Origin: Coniferiporia sulphurascens
Taxonomy: Eukaryota > Basidiomycota > Agaricomycetes > Hymenochaetales > Hymenochaetaceae
Direction of reading: 5' to 3'
Assembly: GCA_002794785.1 (NCBI GenBank)
Contig: NBBA01000005.1
Coordinates: 372,001-436,000 of the forward strand
Length of the DNA: 64,000 nt
Position numbers and translations under genes: made by a program. The notes under the pieces were generated by a model. That model ran no database searches and was not told the DNA's origin. It saw nothing but the letters and a program-made list of their open reading frames with translations. Position 1 is the stretch's first letter. Every line of letters begins with the position of its first letter. Positions 35,791 through 47,101 of this stretch are shown one piece after another.

Positions 35791-36763
35791 AGAATGTTTA
35801 GAAAAAGTCGACTTGTGTGCGCAGGTGTATACAGCGGCGACTGGTATGGCCCGGAAGAAGTGGGAGCAGGGCACGCCGTTAGACTGCAGGTGAAGGTATT
35901 TATGGAACACACTAGTTTGCGACCTCGGTAGGGCCCGATTCAAGGTATTATTCCCCTATTAGATCCGATAGAAACCGGCCGGCATGAGTTCTAGTCACGC
36001 AGCATACCGGTAATACCGGCCAGGATTCAATATTGTGACTGGCAAGATTCAGAAAGCGCGACAGCCAGGTTAAGTTGGCCGTGCTCGCACGAACGCCGAG
36101 ATGTCCCACATTTTTTCAACCTCGTTCCCAGAGCGACACAAAGGCGAGGACGGTGCGTGTTAGAGATCATCCAATGAGTCTCCGAAAGAGAGCATGATGA
36201 TGGCGGTAGCTGAAGCCGATTTCAAGTTGAAGGTAAAAGTGATATTTGGTCAAGTTTGGTCCAAGACAGATTACATATCACTTCCTTTTTTAGAACGGCT
36301 ATTATAACGAAAACACTCACTCTTATTTCTTATATCCTTTCAAATGTGTGTTTGTAGTGCTCAGAGCTGGCGCTCGGAATACTGCCATTCATGGGCACTA
36401 TCGGAGGTGAGTAAACTCCAGTGTGTTCCAAAGTGCACCTTCTGTGAGTAATCCGGATTCGAAATCAAGTGGTAACCACTGTCTGTCGCCATGATGCAAG
36501 AGCAGTGCTATGCTTCATGATGGTGTTTTACTGGCATGTTATTTGACACGCCTCTTCCATGAGTTGTCTTTCTCCTTGTTGAGATCGCATCACCACGGTG
36601 CGGTAAGGTGGTTGTGCCCTGTTATTTTCGTCTTTTGTAGGATACGTATAACATTGCCAGCGCCGAGAGAACTACGGAGAGATGGCAGGCTGAATAATAC
36701 ACAAGTGGGCCGTGAATTATAGTAGCTAAGAAAATAAAGCAGGAAAAAATGACGGTATTGAAT
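35791..36763. other. intergenic between esterases B and C
   Basis: No gene is supported. It shows weak similarity to the A-B spacer (TCACG(T/C)AG(T/C)ATACC near 33411 and 35996), consistent with duplication of the whole unit. Confidence 0.45.
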
Positions 36764-38317
36764 TCAGATATCCACGAGATTCTCTTTTACATATGCATCT
36801 TGTGACGGGTCACTTTCGGGCACTCGCACGTTATCTGGGCCAGCCTCGTTTGTAGTTACTCCACGCGAGGACGCAATGGCCTCCCTGATTATCTTCGCTA
36901 CTTCTAGTCCGAGTCCGTAATAACCATCGTTCGTTCCAGGCTCGAACATACCAGTGTGTGCCTCAATTTCGTCCTCAGCAATATTGTTTTGTACGAAGAG
37001 GAACCTTGAGCTCAGGGGAGAGTTCTTTGGAGGTAGGACAATGAAGGTCCGTGTATTCAGATAATCGGGAGCCTTTGCTGGTAAGAGGGTATAGAAGCTA
37101 GAAAAATATGTGAAGACATTAGCTTCCTATCGCATTTCAAGGGCAACGGCAAGGGTAATTACTCTCTGAACGTTACTCCTAGAGATTTCTCGATCTCAAC
37201 GAGCTTCTCCACTCGTTTTCTCAACTTATTTTCATCCCAAAGCGTTCCGACGTATTTCATATGGTCCGTGGCCCATTTATAACCAAGACCGAGCTCGTCC
37301 CGCTTGTAATACGCCGCACCCGCCGCAGCCCCGCTGAGAAGTAAACCTCCAACGCCGTACGCCACAGGAGCGGCCCATGTAGTCCATGAAGTCCCAGACG
37401 TCGAGGCCGGTGGGGCGGTGATAGCTGCCGCCGCTGCCTGTGCAGGTGCCGATGACGACGACGAAGACTTGGAAAACATGCTAAATGCCGAGGCAACCTG
37501 GCGGGCCTTTTGCGCATAGTCAACGACTTTGGTGGCACTATTTTTGAAGACAAATGGATGTAAACCGAAGTACTAGGTTTGTAGGTTAGCCATGGTAAAG
37601 GCATCTTCTGAGGAAGGGACGTACAGGTGTATCCAGTGCAATGCAGGCAATTATTTTAGGCCATAGTGGCGCCCCCTGATCAGGACGCGATGTAACCATC
37701 CCGATAAGTGTATCAGCGGCGACAAGTCCGCCCATACTGTTAATATAGTGGATTTATCATCAAAAGATGGATGTAAGGGTGTCCAACCTGTGTCCGCATA
37801 GTACAATCTTTGCTTTTCCAGCTCCACCGCCCTCTCCATTGGCAACTTCTTTCTCAACCACAAGTGTTGTTAGCCAATCTGCGAAGCTTTCTACCGCAGC
37901 ATTCTGTATTGATGAAATGTGTCACTTAAACCAAGGTAGGAGCAACAGGGTAATTACCAGCTCTCCCTTTGTCTTTGTAGGAAGCGAGACTTTAATTCAA
38001 ATATAAATATTAAGGAATGAAATACTATACCTCGTAAGCGGGAAAGTTGATAGATTGCACGACAACATTGTTGACAGTTTCTCCAATAATATGTTGCAGC
38101 CTTTCGGGAAACCCAGCAAAAGTAGAATCGGTTCCCTTGAATCTGTGCAAAGAGGTCAGAGCGTAACGCAAGAAGTAAAATGATAGAAGGTGAACCCATG
38201 AATAAAAATAATTAATAGGAGGTCCGGGGGAAGGCGCTTTGTGACCGCGAGAGCTGATGGATCGGCTTCAACTGCTGTCTCATTTGACCAGGGGTTTCTG
38301 TCAGGAGACCCTTGCAT
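36764..38317 (-). CDS. serine esterase-like alpha/beta hydrolase, paralogue C
   Basis: Seven exons: 38317-38196, 38142-38031, 37972-37958 (15 nt), 37903-37788, 37736-37625, 37572-37163 and 37097-36764, giving 406 aa. It has FIHGFKGTDSTF, the TKGEL micro-exon, GHSMGG (Ser122), DTPYFGLHP and DEIEAHTGMF. The Ala/Ser-rich linker (SSSSSAPAQAAAAA) before the membrane segment is longer than in A and B. The exon 2 and 3 boundary matches the family only if the acceptor CAAAG at 37973 is used, giving YE|TKGEL. The ATG at 38317 lies within the last codons of an overlapping upstream candidate gene in another frame. It is the third member of the tandem array. Confidence 0.85.
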
Positions 38318-38886
38318 TCTTTCTAGCTTGTGTTTCTGTATATCCTGATTCTGTTTGCGGCTGGTTTATGAAGTCAATGAGACGCTCCGCTAAGGGCTTC
38401 AACGTTAGTTGGAGATCACCGTTCGAAGTTCCGAGGGGGAACATCCACGGTCCGCCGGCAAAGGAATTGGGGTCGATTTGTAAGCTGACTAAAGATCGGC
38501 GCCTTATCCTGGAAAGAACCTCACGTCGATCCACTAGTACTGGCAGTGGCCACGCTCTTTGCGATCCATCATCATGTTTGCCATAAAAATGATAGGACCA
38601 GCTGCGATGGCAGGGCCGATACTTTTCTTAGACTAGTGGTCTTGGGTCTTGTGGGTGGGAAATGGAGCGGAATAGGTAGAGAATGATTCAGACGAACTCA
38701 CTATAGCAGAACTGACCCAACACGAGAAAGCTTTCCGGCAGCAGTACTAAGCGCGACATTGGTATTAAAGTGGTATACGATCGTTTGGGGTGCACGGAGT
38801 CGTATTCGAAGCGTGAGCGAGTCGTGGTCGACATCGTGCTCGTGCTTGGTCACTAGTTTCGGTGTCACCGAGACCACCCCTGCCAT
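38301..38886 (-). CDS. candidate two-exon gene upstream of esterase C, unknown
   Basis: Exons 38886-38702 and 38601-38301 (GTGAGT...CGCAG) would encode 161 aa with consistent phase. I do not recognise the family. Its last 17 bases overlap the first codons of esterase C in a different frame, which is unusual for two real genes on the same strand. A degraded copy of this boundary lies at 49738-49880, downstream of AKR4. It could be an older gene truncated by duplication, or not a gene at all. Confidence 0.35.
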
Positions 38887-39022
38887 TGGTGGGATGCCGC
38901 TAGGCGACAGGTCAGCATCACCCGCGCGTGCCCGACCCGTTACTCATGGTCGAAGGACACGCAATAATGTCGATGCCATGAGTTACTCAGCATGGTTTAA
39001 AGCTGACCAATTCCGATGGTAA

Positions 39023-39029
39023 TATAAAA
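39023..39029 (+). promoter_or_regulatory. TATA-like box of AKR1
   Basis: TATAAAA about 75 bases upstream of the AKR1 start. Confidence 0.4.
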
Positions 39030-39103
39030 CGATATACGTTGCCATCAGTCCATATCATACCACCCCGTTTCATTGCCGAGGTCGTTCTACATTTTTGAAG
39101 AGA

Positions 39104-40642
39104 ATGGCTGCAAGTGTACCATATTTCTCTCTGAACAATGGTACCAAAATGCCATCTGTCGGTCTGGGGTCTGTCTTTTAAAGCTCCACCCTGTAGTCTG
39201 CTAAACAGACACTTTCTTGTTCTGTATAGGTGCTGGATGGGAGAGCCCGGTGCAGATGAAAGAGCGGGGAGGATGGTTCAAACAGCCTTGAAGGTATTTT
39301 CCCCTTGTGTTTATTAATAATAATAAAAGATTAAACATGCCTTACCTTACTTCATTTTCCTATCCCAGCATGGATATAGACATATTGACACGGTCGAGTC
39401 TTTTGATATTCCGACCTTGAGTCCCCTACTTATGCAAGCTATCCTTGAAGGCTTTCGGCTATGGTAACTCAATTTACTCCCAAAAATCGACTTCTGATTT
39501 TAAACCTCCGCGATATAGGTAACGAAGAGTTTGTAGGAAAAGCTATCAGGGATTCTGGAGTTCCCCGTGAAGAAATCCCTGCTACCACTAAATTAACGTA
39601 CGAAGTTTCTGCATATATGCGCTTTTTTCGAGTTAACGGCAAACTGAAGCTTGCAGCACCATGGATCAGTGCGCGAAGGCTTTGAGATTTCGCTCAAAAA
39701 CTTGGATATTGGATACATCGACCTTTACTTGATGCATTGGCCGCAAGCGTCTCGCGACGATGGTAGTTTCCTAGGTGACCCTGCTCTTCCGTTTCTATAC
39801 TCAATATAATCTGAAACACTGAGGCAATCCAACAATCACGCAGGAAAAGTCTTGTCCCCAGAAGAGCACCCCACATTCGTTGAGACATGGCTTGAAATGG
39901 AGAAACTACTCGAAACAGGTTAGATACAAGTATCACTGGGACCTGAGGCTGCCTTTCCCCTGTTCATTTTTTTCTACAGGGAAAGTCAAATCGATAGGCG
40001 TCTCGAATTTCTCCATAAAGACTCTGGAGAAGCTTCTTGCGAGTGCGAACGTGATCCCAGCCACAAATCAAGTCGAGCTACATCCGTGTTTACCCCAGGC
40101 CGAACTTAAGAAGTACTGCGAAGATAAAGGCATTCTTCTCACTGCCTATTCCCCCATTGGTACGTGAAATTAATATTAACCCGCTCGTTCGCTGCTTCCG
40201 ATCAAAAAGGGGGAAGGAGTTTACCGCTATTATCAGGTCAACCCGACAAGGACCATATGACTCTCCTGCAAGAGTCCTCCATTGCTGAGATTTCCCGGAG
40301 GACCGGATATTCCACTGGGCAAGTCCTTATAAGCTGGGCCGTCCAGCGCGGAACCGCTGTAATCCCGAAGTCGGAAAAAGAGGAAAGAATAAAACAGAAC
40401 ATTACAGTAAGCATGGATTACTTTCCGTTCCGATATTCGGGTTTGAGTTTTGTTTGTTTATCGCTTAGCTTGTTAACCTGTCTGAGGCCGATATGAAGAC
40501 TCTAGACGAGATCCATCTCAGGCCTGGAATGCACAGAAGCCTCATGCGCTATCACCAGAACGGCATGGTAGGAGGCTGGACGCACGAGCAACTCGGATGG
40601 AATATGAATGGAGATGGCGTCGTGCCAGTGGCATCATTATGA
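39104..40642 (+). CDS. aldo/keto reductase, tandem copy 1
   Basis: Ten exons: 39104-39168, 39230-39293, 39369-39392 (24 nt), 39451-39463 (13 nt), 39519-39597, 39650-39762, 39844-39918, 39980-40159, 40237-40406 and 40469-40642, giving 318 aa. The assembled protein starts [20 protein letters not shown] and has the AKR signatures [16 protein letters not shown] (catalytic Asp and Tyr), TTKL (catalytic Lys), DLYLMHWPQ (catalytic His), KSIGVSNFS and [10 protein letters not shown] (NADPH-binding). It is an NAD(P)H-dependent reductase of carbonyls, cytosolic; the substrate cannot be told. It is the most diverged of the five copies and lies next to the esterase array. All exon phases agree, so it appears functional. 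Confidence 0.9.
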
Positions 40643-41503
40643 ATGGGGCAATTGTACCGCAGATACGGTCTGACGACCTTTCTTTTAATTAGTTACGATT
40701 TTAGGAAACACAGCCGCGTGGATTCAAGAGAAAGTCGTAAGTAAGATTTTACGAGCGATGATATATGATATAAAGGCAACCTGCGAAGTATGGCATATGG
40801 GTTTTTTATGTTAGTGAGAAACCAAGTAGTATACAATTTACGTCGATGGGTCGAAATCCGGGCGCGTCTCCGGTGTATTTTCCATACTTATGTCGGCCCC
40901 TTACTACTAGCACTGGAAAAAGCCGAATAATGCCCCTAGCAAGATTCTCCGGCTCCGCACCGGGCACTCCACGGACAATCGACTCACATGTACAATATGA
41001 CGAAGCAACCTTACAAAAGGGGCCGCGCTTTTAGCTCCGGTAGAATGGTGCATCTCCACATCTCTTTTCGTTTTGAACATTAATGGTTGATTCGGGCTGC
41101 TTCAGTCACAACATTGGTAAGGCCAACTATGACAATTCGTTTCGAAGAGATGGAAGGTACGCACTATTTCCGTCTTATCACGCCACTGCGCATAAGCGAG
41201 CTCTTACAGCGGACTCCGTAACAGAAAGAGTCAATCTGTATCACTTTCTGTTGGTTAAGACCGATTACTGAGCGGATCTAAAGCTTTAAGGTTTGTGTTT
41301 CTGTCCTCACTCTCTCTGCACATGTTTATATTTGAAATCAGAAAGACATGCATCAACTTCGGTGCCCTACTGAGCCCGTTCAGCTAAACCATTCAGTCAG
41401 CATACCTTAAAGCTAGCCCCTTTGGTGGCATAAAGCAACGTCCGCCCCTGTATCATCTGTCAATCCCACCTTTTCCCTCAAAGTTGCTACCATTTTAAAG
41501 GCC
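40643..41503. other. intergenic between AKR1 and AKR2
   Basis: No gene is supported. The last roughly 320 bases (from about 41170) match promoter-side sequence of AKR3 and AKR4, for example CACTTTCTGTTGGTTAA at about 41241 and 47727. Confidence 0.5.
41429..41435 (+). promoter_or_regulatory. TATA-like box of AKR2
   Basis: CATAAAG in a block conserved upstream of AKR2 to AKR5, about 70 bases before the start. Confidence 0.4.
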
Positions 41504-43022
41504 ATGGCTGCAAGCGTTCCGTATTATTCTCTGAACAGTGGCACCAAAATGCCATCCGTCGGTCTAGGGTCTGTCTTATTTCATGGTACACCTTCCAACG
41601 CATTTATTAGGGGTACTAAGGCACTCCTATTTGACATAGGTGCTGGATGGGAGAACCCGGGGGAGGAGCAACAATTAAGGGGATGGTCCAAATTGCTTTG
41701 AAGGTAATTTCCTCCCAATTATTATGTCTACAGAAGATAGGAATAAACATGCCCCATTTTATCCCCTTAGCATGGATATAGACATATTGACACAGTCAGC
41801 CATGAGATTTTCAGACAATTATCCCTTGCTTACACAATTTCTCCCTGCAGGCCTTCGGCTACGGTAACTCCAATTACTCCCTAACTTCGACCTCGGATTT
41901 ATAGATATGTTACAGGTAACGAGGAGTTTGTGGGAGAAGGTATAAGGGAATCTGGAGTTCCCCGTGAAGAGATATTTGTCACCACTAAGTTAACGTAAGA
42001 AAATCTTGGCTATATGCGTCTCTTCTTCAAGTTAACAGTGATTTGAAGCTGGAAACACCATGGTTCCGTGCGCGAAGGCTTTGAAACTTCGCTCAAGAAT
42101 TTAGATATTGGATATATCGATCTGTATCTGATGCATTGGCCACAAGCGTCTAACGAAGACTGTAAGCGACGCGCCCCATTCTCCTTCCTGCTTTTCCCGT
42201 CTTAAATGCTTTCTGAAATGCTGAATGGCTACACAGCTAGTAAATTCTACTCTCCAGAGGAGCATCCGACATACGTCGAGACGTGGCTAGAGATGGAGAA
42301 GTTGCTCGAAACAGGTTAGATACAGATGCTTTCCCAGGCCACATCTCAAACAATATTCACCTTCTTCTACAGGGAAAGTGAAGTCAATAGGAGTCTCTAA
42401 TTTCTCCATCAAGACTCTGGAGAAGCTTCTTGCGAGTGCGAACGTGATTCCCGTTACCAACCAAGTCGAGCTGCATCCGTGTTTACCTCAGGTCGAACTT
42501 AAGAAGTATTGCGAAGATAGGGGCATTCTCCTCACCGCCTATTCACCATTCGGTAGGAAGCCTACTCGCACGCGCGTCGCTATTATTTTAAAATTAAGTT
42601 GCTGAGCGCCCATCGCCCCTCAGGTCAACCCAACAAAGACAACATGACTCTCTTGCAGGAGCCCATCGTAACCGAAATTGCGCAGAGAACGGGTTCGTCT
42701 ATCGGACAGGCCCTCGTGAGTTGGGCCGTCAAGCGCGGGACCGCTGTAATCCCGAAATCAGAGAAAGAAGAAAGAATCAAACAGAACATCATAGTAAGCA
42801 AGGTTTAATAATTGTTTTGCTTTGCTCACTTGCCCACCGGATTTTCTACTTGCCCAGCTTGCGGATTTGACCGAGGCTGATATGAAGGAATTAGACGAGC
42901 TCCATCTTAAGCCCGGTATGCACAGAACCCTCCTTATGCGTTACTACGAGAATGGTGCGTTTTTCGGCTGGACGCCGGAGCAGCTCGGGTGGAACATAAA
43001 TGAGGACGGTGTTGTAGTATAA
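41504..43022 (+). CDS. aldo/keto reductase, tandem copy 2
   Basis: Ten exons: 41504-41568, 41640-41703, 41771-41794, 41851-41863, 41916-41994, 42049-42161, 42237-42314, 42373-42552, 42624-42793 and 42858-43022, giving 316 aa. All AKR signatures are intact ([49 protein letters not shown]). Exon lengths equal those of copy 1 except for one extra codon in exon 7 and a shorter last exon. Intron 1 carries a stretch (GCACCTTCCAACGC-like) shared with the later copies and absent from copy 1. It appears functional. A fragment of the coiled-coil gene follows. Confidence 0.9.
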
Positions 43023-43308
43023 GCTGAACAGCATTTTTACTTCCTTTGACCGCACGTTTTAGTGAAGTTGTAAACGTAGAACTGTGAATTTATAATATTG
43101 TCAGTACGGTGTTTATGGGAACCGGTATCAAGACTGTACTCCAGGTATGATGCACGGGTATATTATGTAGAGGTTGACCGTAGTAAGAAAGGAATTTAGC
43201 CGATAATACGCGTGATAAATATTCAAGTTCCAGGGAAAACAAGAAGACAAACCGTCCCCAGGTCGGATACGTTTAGAGGTAATCGCGGCGTTCAGCGTTC
43301 GGCCTAAA

Positions 43309-43520
43309 TATTTCTATCATGAAATTCACGATGCCAGGGCCGATGTCCGAAGCTCGGTTTGTCATCCTGCTTGTTGACGCTCCCGATGAGTCTTCAGCCG
43401 CTTCTGAATCGAACCCTGTCTATGTAGCCGCGCATTGCGCGAGACTTAGCAGAAGGTGCCTACGCCGTGGAGACACAGCGCGCGACGACGAGTCGTCTGG
43501 TATGCGTGGAGGTCGCGACT
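43309..43520 (-). pseudogene. 3' fragment of the coiled-coil gene (from 60.4 kb), copy behind AKR2
   Basis: It matches 60421-60650 (GAATTCACGATGCCAGGGCC-like start, then CGCGCATTGCGCGAGACTT), the final coding part of the intact gene at the right. It ends abruptly, so it is a duplication by-product with no function. Confidence 0.85.
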
Positions 43521-44339
43521 GGCGAGCTAAATTATTCTCTGAACGTTGGAATTCATGTGCAGTGACAAAAAATACGGTAGGCTAGGACTTCTGGCTGAAG
43601 CCGTTTTGCAGTTTTGCAGCGGCTGGCCCACCACCCCAAATTAGCACCGAGTATAACTATTTGCTTACCCAAATACTTACTTAGTTTAACAGATCATGCA
43701 GGGTTTTACACAGAGATTTAACGTGCGCGCGTGCGTCTCTGAGTCTGCCACGTTGCATTTTTTTCTCTCTCAGACTCGGAAGGCCAAGTGACGCACTCGG
43801 CAATAATTTCCAACTCCGATCCCGATGAGTCACCCGAGCCTCTCACAGAGGTTTGGTTAACCTCTAGTGTCCTCAAAAGTTGGGTCCGTCAGCGGATTCT
43901 TTGCTTGACCCACGTCAAAATTTCCGGCTCGAGCTGACCCTTGGCCTGACCCCAGTTGGCCCACTGGTGACCAGAGGGTCAGGTCTGGGTCGAGTCGGTC
44001 GACCCTCTGTGCATCGTTATAAGTGAGTTTTCACTGCGGACTCTGCTACAATAAACACAGTTAATCCTTACCACTTTCTGTTAGTTAACTGACACCTGAA
44101 CGATCCCTGAGAGGATCTGGCTCAGAGGTCGCGTTTTTGTACTCGCTGTCTCTGCATATGTTTACATTTGTAATCATACCGCAACTCCTGTGCTGAATAA
44201 ACTGATTTATAAGATTCGAATTATTTAGTCAGCACGCCTCAAAGTCAGCGCCCCAGTGGTGGGGCTATAAAACAACATCCGCGCCGCCACTAACCCGTAT
44301 CAACTGCCAACCCACATTTTCATCACTGCCTTGAAGGAT
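43521..44339. other. intergenic before AKR3
   Basis: No gene. It contains a segment (TTTCCAACTCCGAT at about 43808) recurring at about 47176 and 50777, and the shared AKR promoter block. Confidence 0.5.
44267..44273 (+). promoter_or_regulatory. TATA box of AKR3
   Basis: TATAAAA about 70 bases upstream of the AKR3 start, in the conserved CAGTGGTGG..CTATAAA block. Confidence 0.5.
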
Positions 44340-45872
44340 ATGGCCACAAGCGTCCCTTATTATTCCTTGAACAATGGCACCAAAATGCCGTCTGTAGGCA
44401 TAGGGTCTGTCTTATTTCATGATGCACCTTCCAACGCGTTCATTGGGGTTACTAAGGCGTTCCTATTCGACATAGGTGCTGGATGGGACAACTCGGGGGA
44501 GGGGAAACAGCTAAGCAGATGGTCCAAACTGCATTGAAGGTACTTTCCTCCAATTCTCATGTTTACAGGAGATAGAAATAAACATCACCCGTTGTATCCT
44601 CCTAGCATGGATATAGACATATCGACACGGTCAGCCATGTTGAGATCTTCGGATAGTAGTCCCTCGCTTACATTACCTCTCCCTGCAGGCCTTCGGCTAC
44701 GGTAACTCCAATTACTCTTGAATTTTGACTTTGGATTTAGAAATACTTTACAGGTAACGAGGAGGCTGTGGGAGAAGGTATAAGGGAATCTGGAGTTCCC
44801 CGTAAAGAGATCTTTGTCACCACAAAATTAACGTAAGACATTCTTGGATATATGCGCCTCAACTTCAGATTAACGGTGATTTGAAGCTGGAAGCACCATG
44901 GCTCAGTGCGCGAAGGCTTTGAAACTTCGCTTAAGAACTTAGATATCGGATACATCGATCTTTATTTGATGCATTGGCCACAAGCGTCTAACGAAGATAG
45001 TAAGCGACGCCCGCTTTTCGTGGTGAATGTTATCTTAAATGCTGAATGGTCACGCAGCTAGTAAGTTTTACTCTCCAGAGGAGCATCCGACATACGTCGA
45101 GACGTGGCTAGAGATGGAGAAGTTGCTCGAAACAGGTTAGAAACAAATATTCTCCCAGGCCGCATCTCCGGCAATGTTCACCTTCTTCCACGGGAAAAGT
45201 CAAGTCGATAGGAGTCTCGAATTTCTCCATAAAGACTTTGGAAAAGCTTCTTGCGAGTGCAAACGTGATCCCTGTCACCAACCAAGTCGAGCTGCATCCG
45301 TGTTTACCCCAGGTCGAACTTAAGAAGTATTGCGAAGACAAGGGCATCCTCCTCACTGCCTATTCGCCGTTTGGTGCGTGAACATTCCGTTTTCCCGCGC
45401 GCTGCTCCTACGTAGAAAGAAACAGCTGATTGTCCGTGATTCTTAGGCCAACCCGACAAAGACCACATGACTCTCTTGCAGGAGCCTACTATAGCTGAAA
45501 TTGCCCAGAGAACCGGTTCGTCTATCGGACAAGTCCTCGTGAGTTGGGCCGTCAAGCGCGGGACCGCTGTCATTCCGAAATCAGAAAAAGAAGAAAGAAT
45601 CAGACAGAATATCACAGTAAGCACGGTTTAATAGTTGTTTCTTTGCGCTCGTTTTCCCACCTAATTTCTTATTCTCTCAGCTTGCTGATTTGACCGAGGC
45701 TGATATGAAGGAATTGAACGAGCTCCATCTTAAGCCCGGCATGCACAGAAGCCTCCTTATGCGCTACTTAGAGAATGGTTTGATTTTGGGCTGGACGCCG
45801 GAGCAGCTCGGGTGGAACATAAATGAGGATGGCCTTGTAGTTTACGCTGAACAACATCTTTACTCTCACTAG
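44340..45872 (+). CDS. aldo/keto reductase, tandem copy 3, altered acceptor
   Basis: Ten exons: 44340-44404, 44476-44539, 44606-44629, 44689-44701, 44754-44832, 44887-44999, 45058-45135, 45200-45373, 45447-45616 and 45681-45872, giving 323 aa. The usual exon 8 acceptor (CTACAG|GGAAAG) has become CACGGG. The next AG, in GGGAAAAG|TC, keeps the frame but drops two residues (ET|VKSIG in place of ETGKVKSIG). The usual stop after VV is now a Tyr codon, adding nine residues to TAG 45870. Catalytic residues are otherwise present. It may be functional if the substitute acceptor is used; the lost Gly-Lys is next to the cofactor-binding core. Confidence 0.75.
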
Positions 45873-46128
45873 TAACCGTAGAGTTTCGTGAGGTTGTAAA
45901 TGTAGAACTGTGAACTTATAATATTTTCAGTACGGAGTTTATGGGAACTGGCATAAAGACTGTGCAGGTATGATGGCATGATGCATGCATACTGTATATT
46001 ACGTTGAGGTTGATCGTAGTAAGAAAGGAACTGTAGCCAATGATACAAGATATAAACATTTTAAGGGAAAGCAAGGCAGGTCGAATACATCCAGAAATAG
46101 TCGCAGCGTTCAGCGTTCGGCCTAGATA

Positions 46129-46330
46129 TCTCTATCATGAAATTCATGATGCCAAGGACGATGTCCGAAGTTCAGTTCGTCATCCTGCTTGTCAACGCTC
46201 CCCGGGCCGACGAAGTCCTGTGTAACCGCCCATCGCGCGAGACTTGGCAGGAGGTGCCCACGCCACGGAAACACCGCCGCGCGCGACGACGCGTCGTCTG
46301 GATGCCCGCGTGTTCGCGACTGGGCAAGGT
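46129..46330 (-). pseudogene. 3' fragment of the coiled-coil gene, copy behind AKR3
   Basis: Same origin as the fragment at 43309-43520, but more decayed, with an internal deletion around 46203. It matches 60421-60650. Confidence 0.82.
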
Positions 46331-46435
46331 AAAGAATTCTCTGAACGTCAGAATTCATATGCAATGATAAAAACATGGTAGGCTTCGAAGCCATTTTGCT
46401 GTCCCGCAGCCGAGCACACACGTCAGGCTAAACTA

Positions 46436-47099
46436 CTATCGTGTGACCCCTGTTGCAAACTTTTAGTTTTTTGCTGCTGCTGTCGCTCAAACTCGTTTTT
46501 AGCTCTTGAAAATTTGCATGTGTAAAATGGTCATATTGTCACGCCTCCTGAAGAAATTTTGAGGTATTTTGATTTTGCACAAACGTTCGGGGCAGAGGTG
46601 CCCTCTCTTGCAAAGTTTTTGTCACAGAACGTCATAGTGGTATATAGACTCCAATTAAAATGGCTTCGGCACAGGCTAGGCACGACTTCGCCTGCGGACC
46701 CAGTCTAAATCGGAGTTTAAAATTGTATCGCATTTTGTCACTCTTTTGTCACCTTTTGAAAAGAATGCATCCTAGAAAATATTTACAATGTACGTTTCTC
46801 TTGTAAATGGTGTGGCATCTACTGATAGGATGTATAGTATGTGGTAATGTAGACGTTGTAGCAAAGCTCGGGAATATCATGTAAGCCGAGAGACCTGAAG
46901 GGGTGTTGACCATGGATAAATCTACTGTTTTGCCCGCAGACTCACAATACAGAATTATTTCGTGAAAAAAAATTCACAGGTATAAAACTGCACTAATATA
47001 CTTCCATTGTGAGAATTTTCGGCACTTATTATGAGTTGTGGAAGCCAGGAATTGAAGGTGACCCCTGTTGCAAACTTTGCAACAGGGGTCACATGATAG
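46436..47099. mobile_element. MITE-like element with terminal inverted repeat and palindromic end
   Basis: The left end CTATCGTGTGACCCCTGTTG is inverted at the right end (...CAACAGGGGTCACATGATAG), with TA on each side (46434-46435, 47100-47101). At its right end GTGACCCCTGTTGCAAA and its complement form a perfect 17-bp-arm hairpin with a 1-nt loop (47058-47092). No coding capacity. The corresponding place behind AKR2 (about 43640) lacks it, giving an empty site. Confidence 0.7.
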
Positions 47100-47101
47100 T
47101 A

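Noticed and set aside
38301..38534. Single-exon reading of the candidate gene upstream of esterase C
   Set aside because: The frame stays open upstream to a good acceptor at 38602, so the two-exon form is the better model, and even that is uncertain.
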